Shown here: piece by piece, positions 34,269 to 45,744 of the stretch
Numbering within the stretch: the first letter of the stretch is position 1
How the letters are laid out: every line of letters starts with the position of its first letter
Assembly (NCBI GenBank): GCA_037176905.1
Contig: JBBBWG010004891.1
Span: 36,603-100,602, forward strand
Direction of reading: 5' to 3'
DNA from: Azolla pinnata
Taxonomy: Eukaryota > Streptophyta > Polypodiopsida > Salviniales > Salviniaceae
DNA: 64,000 nt
The notes under the pieces: model-generated
Seen by the model: only the letters and a program-made list of their open reading frames with translations
Told to the model about the DNA's origin: nothing
Database searches by the model: none
Program-made: the position numbers and the translations under genes

Positions 34269-37200
34269 TCAAACCAAATGCTCCAACAGCCATGTTCCTA
34301 TGTTAATCCAGCTTTCAAACTCAGATTGCGGCCTGGAAAACAGAGTTATATCTACTCAAGGAAGGTGGATTTCAAAATAAAAAATAGCGCAAGCCACAAT
34401 GTTAAACAAGATTACCTGTCGATTGGATGCATATCCTCTGGAAAGACTATAACTTTAACCTTTAGACCTCGTGCTTTCAGGGCATGCACGTACTGCATTT
34501 AATTAGTTCAAAAAAAGGTGCACATAAAACTGTTAGGCAAGTGAGGAAGGTGTTAAGGAAGAACATTGCATCCCTCATCACAGAGAATATTCATGTATGG
34601 AACAGAATTAGATGATATGTACAAACACTTAGCTGGTTTCATACATGCTGATGGCATTTTGACACACAGATGAAAAGAAAGTTTCTCTTATTGCAATATT
34701 CAAATAAATATAGTAGGCATTAGATGTATCAACGTTAATGTGATTTTCACCTGAAAACCATTAGAAATGGGAACCCTGCGATCTTGAGCTCCAAGTAGGA
34801 ACAAAGTAGGGACTTTGACCTATCATAATAAGTTTCAAATGATGTTAGAAAATCAAATGCCTCACAGACCTAAACAAAAACTAAAAGCAAACGAAGAATA
34901 AAACAGGTACATTCTTAATGTGAGAGATTGGTGATGCTTTATAGAACTTCTCTAGTTGTCCAGGTGTTGGGGCATCTGTGTATTCCTCAAAGCATGCTTG
35001 CCCATATGTCTCCACATAGCACCAATCTGGAATATCACTTATCCCCACCATCGACGAAATATTACAAACCGGATTCCTAACTGCTGCTGTAACAAATCGA
35101 TCTGGTGCCTGTCAGATGAAAAAGAAAGAATGTTGCCTATTTTAACTTTCCAAAGGTCGTGCAAGTTTCATACTATGCCTCTAAATAGATTATTTCATAA
35201 TTCAATAAATAAATGACCTTGGGAGTCTGCTTGAATGATTAGTGCAAACAAGACACTGCATGACAAGAATGAATTCAAAACATTTGCTTTCAATAAACAT
35301 TCCAGAATTAAAATCTGGAAACCGCTCAAGTATTCTGGTAAAGTTTACGCTTGATAACCTCAGGCCCAGTTGAATCTAATGTCACATGCATATTTCGTAC
35401 CTACAAGTTCATTGCATTAACAGCTTGAAACAATGGCAAGTTCATATTCCTCCAACCCAATGCAAGCAATAAATGCATAAAGAACATTGGAGCACATATT
35501 CTGCTGTTTTGGTTTATCAAGTATTCATACAGTTTTCATAGAGTTTTCAATGGTTGCATAACATTATTAGCAAGGTTTGGCAATTATTCAGGCTAGAATT
35601 GCCACAGATAGTTTGAATGAGGACCTGCCCAATTAAATGTGTTGAAAGGAAGCCCCCATGTGATCCGCCAGTGACAGCAACCTTCTTCGGATCTACCAAA
35701 CCTTTGGAAATAACATAATCTAGAGCTCGCAGAACATCTTGAACATCCTGTAAATACAGTGTCCGAAAGGAAATGTTATAGTTCCAAAAAATTGAAATAT
35801 GCATAAGGTTTTAACCTACATACGAGAATGTTGGTCCATTTCTCATCCCATGTGTGCAGTTTGCAAAAGTAAAAGTTGATTTAGAGAAAGCTCCGTTTCC
35901 ATATGCAGGAAAATGAGTGTTTAAGTTTCTAGCAAAAACAGGACAAGTGTGGAACTAGCCCAGCTGACTACATTTCTTATGAACCCAGTCATGAATCATA
36001 CATATGTTACTACTTGCCCTTTTCAATTGACATATACTCACCCTATAACTTGTTCATCATACACATGTTGAAAGCATGCTTCTCTTTAAACAAACTCATG
36101 ACCATAGCTGGATTATCAGATTGAGTGCTCGAAAGTAGTGTAACAGGATTAGGTAATCTTCTTAGTACTGGTTGACATGTTGTGAGCATAAACTTCGCCA
36201 AGTTTAACATTAAAATCCAATTTGATGGCGAGGACAAAATGGCGTACCAATAAGATTTTGTTGAGAGAAACATTTGCAGGTGGTGAAAGAGCCTTAGTAG
36301 ATTTATAGCTTCAAGATCTTATTTTCAGTTAAATTAACTTTCTCTTATAAGAACTAGATTAAAAACTAGCACCAATTCAAGAACTGGAATTTCACAGGCC
36401 AGGATCTAAAGTTTCTTACCAATCAATAAACTGACTTCCATCAGAAGTCTATCACGTGGCCGATCACAGATGTCTAAAGGTACTTGCAAAGTTGACAATC
36501 TATTAATAGGAATTTAGACATCACCTGCTGACCAACCTTCCCAGGAAGAGATTGCAACGTTTCTTCACCAAATCCAAGGGATCCTCTGCCCAAAAGGAAT
36601 AGAAAAAAGCCTTTACATTGACTCCTGACGCATGTTGTTGCCTAATCAAATATTGCTACTCTTACCTATAATTCACAAGGAGCAGATTTAAACCCACTCC
36701 AACAAGATAACCAATTGTTCTGGAGAAGCTTGTAGTATAAACAGAGTGTGGTCCTCCATGTACTACCACTACCAATGGCCGCTTCTTTTCTTCATGCTCA
36801 GTTGTCTTGGATGAAACAAATATGGATTCATAGCCTTGTTCTACAGGAGCAAGTTTGGAATAGCAGGGGTAATTTTCAAGTGCATAAAATACTGACAGGT
36901 GGATAAAATGAATATATTAATGAAAATCATAGACTCGAAAACTACAGTACTAAAGCTTACCTCTGTCAGTATCTATCACATCAGATATAGGGATCTGAAT
37001 GATGTCATAATTTATTGATTTTAGTGTTGCTTCAACCTAGTCGATAACAGCGTATAAAGCATCATTTAGTGCATTTTCATAATATTTAAACTCGTGCAAA
37101 ATTAACTTACTTCTGTAATTACAAAAGAACATAAAGGCATTAACCTTAGGCGGCAATTGCAAGGCATTGTTACTTATATCAAACCAGGCCCATGTCTGGC

Positions 37201-40200
37201 TAGTTTCTGATAAAGATTTTGGTACTCCAAGTTGCAAGCTTGGAGGTTTTGCAAAGTTGCTCTTGACTAACATGAAATCCAAAAGAATGCCAAGATGGAT
37301 ATTAAGAAGTGCTGATGATGCACGAGAAACTGAGTTGACCCTCAATAAAGCAAAAAGTACCTGCTAAAATGTGATCATCATGTATGGACAGCAGATTCCA
37401 ACAGCTGTCATCTTCTGGAGTAATTCTAAACAGCTTTCCACTGCACATTTCAAAGTAACACAATGCATTATTCCCTGAGATATAGCCCTTACTTGGAAAA
37501 CTAGCCAACGGGCCTAACTTAAAGTTCTAGTCTTTCCTAATTTTAAGCATGATACTATCTTTGGCCTAGAAGAATTCTGAATTCCTTTTTCCTTACCCTA
37601 CAGTACAACCCCCCCATACAAGAATATTAACTGCAACACTGTTCACAAAAGTTAACTTTATAGATAGATACCTTGACCTTAATAATGCACTGTTGCCCGA
37701 ATGTTTATGCAGAGTCATTCTTTAATTTGGGGTATAAAAAAGGTTCAACCAAAAAATGAACCTGCTAGTATTGATAGCAATGATTGCTTCACTGCTAAAC
37801 CAGGAGGAAGACAGCACAATAGTTTCATTGTCTAAGAGCCACGGAGATCCAATTACACTTTTACAGTATAAACCTGGAAAAGTTCCTCTTGGTTGCTTAA
37901 CAGGAACCTGTCATCAGCATAGCAAATGAGGTCGTAAATTATTATGTTCACATCCCTCAAGTATACTGTAAATTATGGAGCTTGGAAGAAACTTACCACT
38001 TCCTTTAGTGATAAATCACAATCATTATCCTTCTCAACTGGCCACTTGATACTATGTAAGGAATTTGTGCTATCGTGTACACCTGTTTTAACAGCTTCAT
38101 GAGCTGACAAGAATACTAAACGATCTCCTCTGGGGCTGCATTTCAAATGATAGATCTTAATCATGTTTTTTACCATCGGTTGACTTAATGCATGAGATAT
38201 GTAGCCAGTCAAAATGTATGCATGTAGTTTGGTACTATTGTGTATCCACCCTATCAAACAGAGCTACTCCCAATCAAGACAGTAGTATATAAATAAGCAG
38301 AGGAAGTGAGATTACGAATCAAATTTTTCCAATAAGCTGAGTCAGTAAATCCAGGAACCAATCCACAAAAAAGTTTGTATATGCAATACTAAATCATAGA
38401 TAGACTAATCGTGCATACTCCTACAGTACAGTACTACTATTGTGATTAGTTTTTAAAGGGGCGAAATAATTTTACCTAAAACGAGGCAAAAATGCACTCT
38501 TTAATGATATTGGGAGTTTCTGTACAGAAGGAGCATTGGAAGACCTGTATCATGTTTCACCACAAATAGGTTTAACCCTGGCAAATCAACCCTGAAATTC
38601 AAAGCCAAACAATTGTGTGTACCCTTTCTTCTGGAGAACTTCGATTGCATATAATGCACAAGGTCTATTGAAGCAATATTTAATTCCAAGCTTCTTATAT
38701 GTTCGAAAATTCTCAGAAGCTGACGGCCAACCAACAAAAACGAGAAATTGCTGTTCCTGCAAGCCATGCGAAGGTGCCCAGATCACTTGACCCACATTTA
38801 GATCATCAGGAATACCTGTAACTTTCTGCACAGACCCACTGATGAACAGGTAGTGAGAAATGGATGCACTCTGTAGATAAATATTCGTTAAATTTAAGAC
38901 GAACTGCAGTTACTAGATATGTTTATCCATGTTGAGATGATAGCAATTACTCTTGTATATCTGTCACAAAAAGACCGGGTTTCTGTTTCCCAGTATATGC
39001 TTCCCCCCAATCTTCTTGCCAGTCTCCCTGACCTTTCCATGTATACAAATCCCCCTCATCCGACTTCACATCAGAAGATTTCACACCATTCCCGTAAACT
39101 GGGCGTTTAGGAATCGGATCTTCAGCAACGTATGCAATATGTGATTCATCTAGACTCCAAGCAACACCCTCAAACCTAGAAAATAAAGTATATAGTTATA
39201 TCCTTGTAAATGATGCCTCGGCCAATAGGTTTCACAATGTGTTTACCATCCATCAGTATAGACAGGGCCGTGCACCGATGCCGGAATCACTATCTCTTTC
39301 AAAAGTTGGGCAGAGTTCCATATTTCAAGTTTTGTAGGGTTTGGTTTGTCTTTGGCTCCAGACTCCCCATTTCTGATGATCAGCAGTTTGTTCCCAGATT
39401 TGGAAGGAACTACAAGTGACACTCCAGACAGTTGAACAGGAAATGCTGACCAGTTGCATGATGGCTTATCTATAATTCCTTTAGGAATGTTAACAAAAGA
39501 TTGGTATTTCCGTTTGGAATTAGCCATGACATTAACCTCACTCGTGACAAGCATTGCTTCGAAGTCCTTTCCTGCAGACACAATATCAAGCATCAATAAG
39601 TAATCTATGATTAAGTACTACAAAATCACTAAATGTGTATACAATAACATCTCAGTAAGCATCGTTTCTGTTTCTTCAATTTAAAGTCGTGCCAAAAACC
39701 CTAGTCTTTTTTAATTTCTTCCACTAAAGCATAATTTTTTAAATACAAGCCAGTAAATTCCCACGAAAGCCTACAAAAATTAGCATTTCCCTCAAACTTC
39801 CAATGTTTTGTGGATCTTGCATCTATCAGTATCGTCAACCATGCCTCTACTCCTGCCTAAACTGACAGTTTGGCTTGCGGCCAGCTTTTGTCAAATTTTA
39901 CATGATAATGTTGCAAGCAAACATTATTTAGTATATGCAAGTCAACCCACCTGTCTTGGACGTATATCTTTCATTACACGTGCTAGCCATTATATGCCTA
40001 CTATATTCTTGTCATTAACACAAAATCCTGGTATTTCATATTGACATCATGCGAGCTGAAAGTTCCATACAACTTCCTCAACAATAAAACTAGATGTGTG
40101 CATGCTCGTATCCTTTTTTCCTGCCAACTTGAGGATAGGCAGGAAATGCACCATAATCTGTTGAAATTTCTTCTTACTACACCATCACCACCCACTTATC

Positions 40201-41536
40201 AATATTAGCGCCTACATGGAGCCCATGGAACACAGTCTTCCAAAAATAGTTAGATAAGTAAGTTGTGCCACAAGCAACATGTGCAAAACATCACCTAACG
40301 TCTTCTCAAGAATAACATTCCAAAGAACTTCACAAATTGACTGTCAATAGTCCCACCAAACATCTTAACCTCTTCAGTCTTCAACCATCCAGCTTTTTTT
40401 ATATTGAAATTTTGCACCACATCAGATTTGGTGTTTGTACTCTCTGTACTAAAAGGAATGACTAAATTTTGGAAACTTCACAAAAGTCTTCTAGAATCTC
40501 TACTTTTCTGCTGAAATGTGAGATGAACTGGTTCAAGGTTACGGATCAAATGTTTAGGAGAAAGGTCACTTGTTCATTAAAACACACAATGCCAGAGTAG
40601 AAATACTTATAGGGGAACAGAACGCAAAAGAAACATGGAAGGTGTTCGCTTGTAGTTTCCACTTCTTTTATGCATGAAATAAGAAAGCGATTTTTAACCA
40701 AAAACAGACTCCAATGGCCTGGGTTCTTGATGCAGTTCGACTGGGCTTAATCAGGCCTGGGTTATACGTTTATGGTGAAAAGATAATTTGTCTCAATTCA
40801 TTCGATCAATACAAATTTAGGATAATTCCAGCCATTCTTATTCCAATTCTTTGGTATTTATATTTCCGGAATGGATCTTTGGACGAGATCATAACTCGAA
40901 TGGAACCTTCCAATTAACTATCAAATGATATTTTCGCTTAACAAAGGTGGAACTTTTATCAATTATCTTTACAAGAATGTTCATTAGAAGGATTGTGTGT
41001 GAAATTTAGACTCCAATTCACAGAGAAGTGGATTCTTTCCATGAAGCCCCCCACAATAATAATCACCAGAAGGATTTTGTGTCCAAATAACGTATTATCT
41101 CATCCAAAATGTCCATATGAACATAAAAATGAATTTTTTCCATGACCCCACAATAATAATCACCAGAAGGATTTTGTGTCCAAATAACGTATTATTTCAT
41201 CCGAAAATATCCATACGAACATCAAAAATGAATTCCTTCCATGAAGCCCCCCACAATAATAATCGTTAGAAGGATTTTGTGTCCAAATAACGTATTATCT
41301 CATCCGAAAATGTCCATATGAACTCGAAAATGGAACATCAAAAGAAACAAACGAAAAGCTTAATCGGAAGAATCCTTCAAATACTACATACCTGTCTTGG
41401 ACGGAAATAACCAAGCTTTGTCAATGCTTGGGATTTGGTAGAAAGCTTGAAGAAGCTCAGAATGTTCCGTAATGGTGAGAGAACTATCAGGTTTAACTTC
41501 CATGGATGAACCTTGTGCCGTGGAAGCTTCAGCCAT
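34269..41536 (-). CDS. AARE: Acylamino-acid-releasing enzyme (acyl-peptide hydrolase)
   Basis: Seventeen exons, all phases closing: 41536-41392, 39571-39247, 39175-38951, 38838-38623, 38544-38476, 38135-37997, 37907-37762, 37440-37361, 37266-37145, 37036-36961, 36891-36666, 36585-36525, 35747-35625, 35108-34911, 34819-34751, 34492-34416 and 34332-34269. This gives 786 residues, the usual family size. The N-terminal half is the beta-propeller. The C-terminal half is the alpha/beta hydrolase: VVVVHGGPHSVYTTSFSRT, GGSHGG with nucleophile Ser639, LGAQDRR with Asp730, and PEDMHPIDRP with His762. The enzyme removes N-acylated residues from peptides and helps clear oxidised proteins in cytosol and plastid. 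I chose the start at 41536 because a good acceptor (TTTTTTAACAG) lies 44 bases upstream, marking a leader intron. Intron 1 is about 1.8 kb and holds a tandem repeat. Confidence 0.97.
41030..41335. repeat. ~118-bp tandem repeat in AARE intron 1
   Basis: Three copies of TTCCATGAAGCCCCCCACAA, TAATAATCACCAGAAGGATT, TTGTGTCCAAATAACGTATT and ATCTCATCCGAAAATGTCCA. The spacing is 115-125 bp and copies are about 90 percent alike by eye. A diverged half-copy (TTAGAAGGATTGTGTGTG) precedes them at about 40984. Confidence 0.85.
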
Positions 41537-41928
41537 TTTCAATCTTGGAGAATTGCAAGTTCTTAGTTCCGTACACCTGTTAAAAAATCTTACAATAAAA
41601 ACAAGAAAAGGAAGGGAACGATGAAATGGCAAAGAAGAGGAAGAAGGGAAGGTGAAAAGCCGATGAAAGATCTGTAGGAGCTAAGGACGAATGAAGGACG
41701 AAGAAGAGAAAGACGAATGGAAAAAACGCCGAGGGGGATGAGGATGAAGAGAAAAACAATGCAAGTAGGAGGGAAGAAAGGTGTGAAGAATAGAAGGGGA
41801 GCAAAGCTGCAACTTCGTTTTCCGGAAACACAAGAAAAAGGGAAGAATGGAAGCAAAAGCAGACGCTTGAGCGCGATAACGCCAGTGTGGGTGAGACCGA
41901 GAGAAAGTGACAGATAAAAGCTTTGCTC

Positions 41929-41929
<1 letters not shown>

Positions 41930-41982
<53 letters not shown>

Positions 41983-42183
41983 ATAGTGATGCAAGCTTTG
42001 TTGAAGAGAGCGTTTCCCCGATAAAATGCGGAGATGAGGAGGATAGGGAAGCTACAAAAACGGAGGAAAACAGAAGGAACGGGAGAGGGAGCAATGCAGC
42101 GAAGCAGCGAAGCAGCGAAGCAGCGAAGCAGCGAAGCAGCGAAGCAGCGAAGCAGCGAAGCAGAAGCATAAGCGTGAAGCTCA

Positions 42184-42241
<58 letters not shown>

Positions 42242-42400
42242 CGAGAGGGAGAGAGAGTGAGCGAGCGAGCTAACCAGGAGGAGCTTTGACGGCGATGGCG
42301 ATGGCGATGGCGATGGAGATGGAGATGGAGCAGGCGACGATGGCGATGGAGCTGGAGCGATGGCGATGGCGATGGCGATGGCGATGGCGATGAAGCGAAG
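41930..42400. repeat. Cluster of microsatellites upstream of AARE
   Basis: In order: (GA)n at 41932-41979; a nine-base GCAGCGAAG unit repeated about eight times at 42097-42164; (GT)n at 42186-42231 followed by (GA)n; and GGCGAT/GGAGAT hexamers at 42292-42392. They sit in the AARE leader or promoter region. The open frames across them (SLSLSL, HTHTHT, AAKQRSSE, AMAMAM) are products of the repeats. Confidence 0.9.
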
Positions 42401-42483
42401 GAATGCTGCTGCAGATGCAGAAGAAGGAGCACCATGGATGGGGACTCTGCAGGGACTCATAATTTTAATAATAATTTATATAA

Positions 42484-43440
42484 AAAGGGAGAATTACCAA
42501 AAAAATAAAATAACGTCTAATAAAATTTTAAATTGGATTTTAATACTGAAATCATGAATTGCAAATTAACTCCTACTCTTAATCTTCCACTCAAAATTAG
42601 CACCGATTAATTACGCTTTTTAATCTTGAGTTTGTTCCTAATCGCTTCTGCTAATCTTGAGTTTATTTCTGATCGCTTTTGCTAATCTTGAGTTTATTCC
42701 TAATCACTTCTGCTAATCTTGAGTTTATTCCTACTCGCTTCTGCTAATCTTGAGTTTGTTCCTAATCGCTTCTGCTAATCTTTGAGTTTGTTCCTAATCA
42801 CTTTTGCTAATCTTGAGTTTAGTCCTAATCACTCGCTCCTCATTAATTGATCCTGATCAATTCCTTTGTATATTTGACTAACAATATTTGGTGGTTTTAG
42901 AATCTAATTAATTGATTAATGCATTAATTTGATATTAACCAAACAATCAAGCGTTAATCGATTAGTTAATTTATAATTTCTAGTTTTGGTAGGTGTTAAA
43001 ATGGATTAAATAAAAAGGAAGAATTAAAAAAAACGCCTAACAAAATTTTAAATTACATTTTAATTCTAAATCGTGAATTACAAATTAACTTCTACTCTTA
43101 ATCTTGCACTCAAAATTAACACCGATTAATTACGCTTTTTAATCTTGAGTTTATTCCTATTCTCTTGTCACTAATTGATCCTAATCGATTCCTTTTGTAT
43201 ATTGTATTAACAAAATTTGGTAGTTTTAGAATCTAATTAATTGATTAACGCATTAATTTGGTATTAACCAAACAATTGAGCGTTAATCGATTAGTTAATT
43301 TGGGATTAAAAAAAAAGTTGAGGCGACAGGTTCAATTCGAGGAGGCTAATCTATGAAAGGGAGAATTACCAAAAAAACGCCTAACGAAATAATTTTAACG
43401 CCTTCTGAAATCCGAAATTATAGATTAACAGTTTAAAATA
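42484..43440 (+). repeat. AT-rich dispersed repeat, two to three further copies
   Basis: Copies begin at about 42487 (GGGAGAATTACCAAAAAAAT), 43018 (GGAAGAATTAAAAAAAACGC) and 43359 (GGGAGAATTACCAAAAAAAC). The first two run through ACTCTTAATCTTxCACTC, the TAATTGATTAA core and GCGTTAATCGATTAGTTAAT. They are in the same orientation as 391-830. The first copy contains about seven direct repeats of TAATCTTGAGTTTATTCCTA and ATCGCTTCTGC at 42625-42835, absent from the others. Confidence 0.75.
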
Positions 43441-43994
43441 TAAAAAATATTACAAACGGTTTAAACCATTAAGCTGCAGTTTTAAGCTGTTAAGCCGAAA
43501 CCGATGCATGTCGAACCAAACCGAACCAAGCCACTATGCCTTGAGCCAAAACCTAAACCAGTTTGAAAACCTCAAACTTAAACCAAACCCAACCGAACTC
43601 TTAAGTCGTTAAGCCGTTATAAACCGGCTTAACAGTTCAATTTTGGCTCAAGCCGAACCGTTGCCGATGCCTACTTGCCGAACCCATTTCTTGGCTCCTC
43701 TGATAAGCATTGCAATAAACATATTTCAGCCACTCGACTCGCACTTACGACAAAGGCTTGTTGTGTAATCACCATGCAACTAGAAGCAATTGAGCAATGC
43801 TTTCATATTCTAGCTGACTTAGCTCAGATGAGGGATGAAACAAGCTTTAGACATCAGCATTCCCTATTCAATTCTAACTTCAACAGATGTTGCCACCATT
43901 ATACCTTCTCCATCTAGTTCCAGATGGAAGAAAAGGTTCCTCAAGACTACGACCTGTTGACTCGCTCTCTCTTGTCAAACTTGATTCATCGATG

Positions 43995-44420
43995 GTCATG
44001 AATTTCCCTGACCATTAGCGTCGACTTGATTACCATAAAATATTCTCTTCCAAATTCAAGCTCGAACCTCATTTGCTATTCTTCTCTTTCTCAAGAAGTC
44101 GGCAATTGCATAATCACTGATTGCTGTGACAAATTCAACACTCGATATGCTTATGAAAATCACTTCCACATTCTGTTCTTCCCTTTCTCAAGAACTTGTT
44201 CATCGAAGGTCATGAATTTCCCTGACCTTTAGCGTCGACTTGATTACCATAAAATATTCTCTTCCAAATTCAAGAAAGCGCGAACCACATATGGTATTCT
44301 TCTCTTTCTCAAGAAGTTGGCAATTGCATAATCACTGATTGCTGTGGCCAATTCAACACTCAATATGCTTATGAAAATCACTTCCACATTCTGTTCTTCC
44401 CTTTCTCAAGAACTTGGCAT
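43995..44420. repeat. ~210-bp tandem duplication
   Basis: The segment from GGTCATGAATTTCCCTGACC through TTAGCGTCGACTTGATTACC and CACTTCCACATTCTGTTCTT at 43995-44205 is repeated at 44209-44420. A further partial copy of the end (TTGGCATTGCGTAATCACTG) follows. No protein recognised. Confidence 0.85.
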
Positions 44421-44639
44421 TGCGTAATCACTGATTGCTGTGACCGATTCAACAGCTGATGAAATTTCCCATACTATCATACCAAGCTTTTGTTGATGCC
44501 CTCTGTTGGAATGGGGGAGATCACCAGAGAAATCACCAAACAGATTATTAATGTAACAATCGTAGGGTCTTGTAAGTGCATCACACACATGCATCCGGAA
44601 GCGTCGATGACATTTCGCATCAAACGATATTGACACAAA

Positions 44640-45015
44640 GGGGGGCTCTCTCAATTTTATGGCTTCCTTATTAGCCTGAATTTCCTGATCCAACTGTGGA
44701 ATATCCAGCTTCTTCCTGATACCTTCCAGCCCACCAAATCTTCTGTACAACTGCAATCCATATGCTCTTCAGCACTCACCATGGCCCCCCCGTCAATCAA
44801 CATGGACAACAAGAACACGGAGGAAACATGAGTTGTAAATAATATGATAACTGTAACCCAATCAGAGAGCTTATCATGGCAGAAACAAATAAGCTAACAT
44901 TGTTGTGAGGTAGATACTTTTCAATTGATGCAAGGAAGAAATATACCCATAAAAATTACTGCTGCTTTACTGACCATGAGTGAAACTCTCAGTTTTCTCC
45001 AATCCTTTACCTGCA
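44640..45015 (-). other. Possible exons of an unidentified minus-strand gene
   Basis: Two short pieces look exonic. Around 45012-44977 an acceptor TTTTTCTTGCAG precedes GKGLEKTESFTHG and a GTCAGT donor. Around 44752-44645 an acceptor ATATGGATTGCAG precedes LYRRFGGLEGIRKKLDIPQL and DQEIQANKEAIKLREP. I do not recognise the family and found no start or end, so this may be a gene fragment. Confidence 0.3.
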
Positions 45016-45744
45016 AGAAAAATGACATTCAGATACGTTTTTCACAACCACTGGTGTAGCAGGCACACCCTTGACATGCCGTCCTTAGGCAACACTGGTC
45101 ATGCAAAACATTCTACTATATCCATACTGCCTAACCAATATTTACATGCTCATGAAGATGGAAGAAGATATATGTGTAGAACGGTCTTGTAAAACGACAT
45201 AAAACTGAATAAGGTAGCTAATATAAATTAGCTGACCTTTAAAGCCTGTACAAATAGTTACAAGAAAAATAGGGATATCCTCTGATTTTGGAAAGAAAAA
45301 AAAACGCGAACAATTCCTGATGTTGGAAACTGATGCAACATGAAAGGACTACTCCCAACAAATCAAAATAAGAACCACTGTATTCTCTCCCGTGTTTAAC
45401 ATCTTCCAATTGAGTTAACTACTCTGATGTCACAATTAGTATTTTATTTTTAGTGTTTCTTACTGTACACTTTAATTACCCCACCAAGATATGCCTCGGT
45501 AATAGAAAGAAAAGGAACACAGTTTATCTTTGTATATGCGTGATTTCATTGTTGGTATTGTTACATTTAGCTAACAAACAGATTCTCAAAACAAAGAACT
45601 TGTTCAAATATGGAGACCACCTACATCAATCAAGCCTGAAACTGTATTGGTTCATAGGAAATGCATTCTCGATTTAAACCGTATTAGGTAAATCAGTGAG
45701 CACAGACACGAACCAGAGAGATAAACGGATAACAAAACCAAAAC

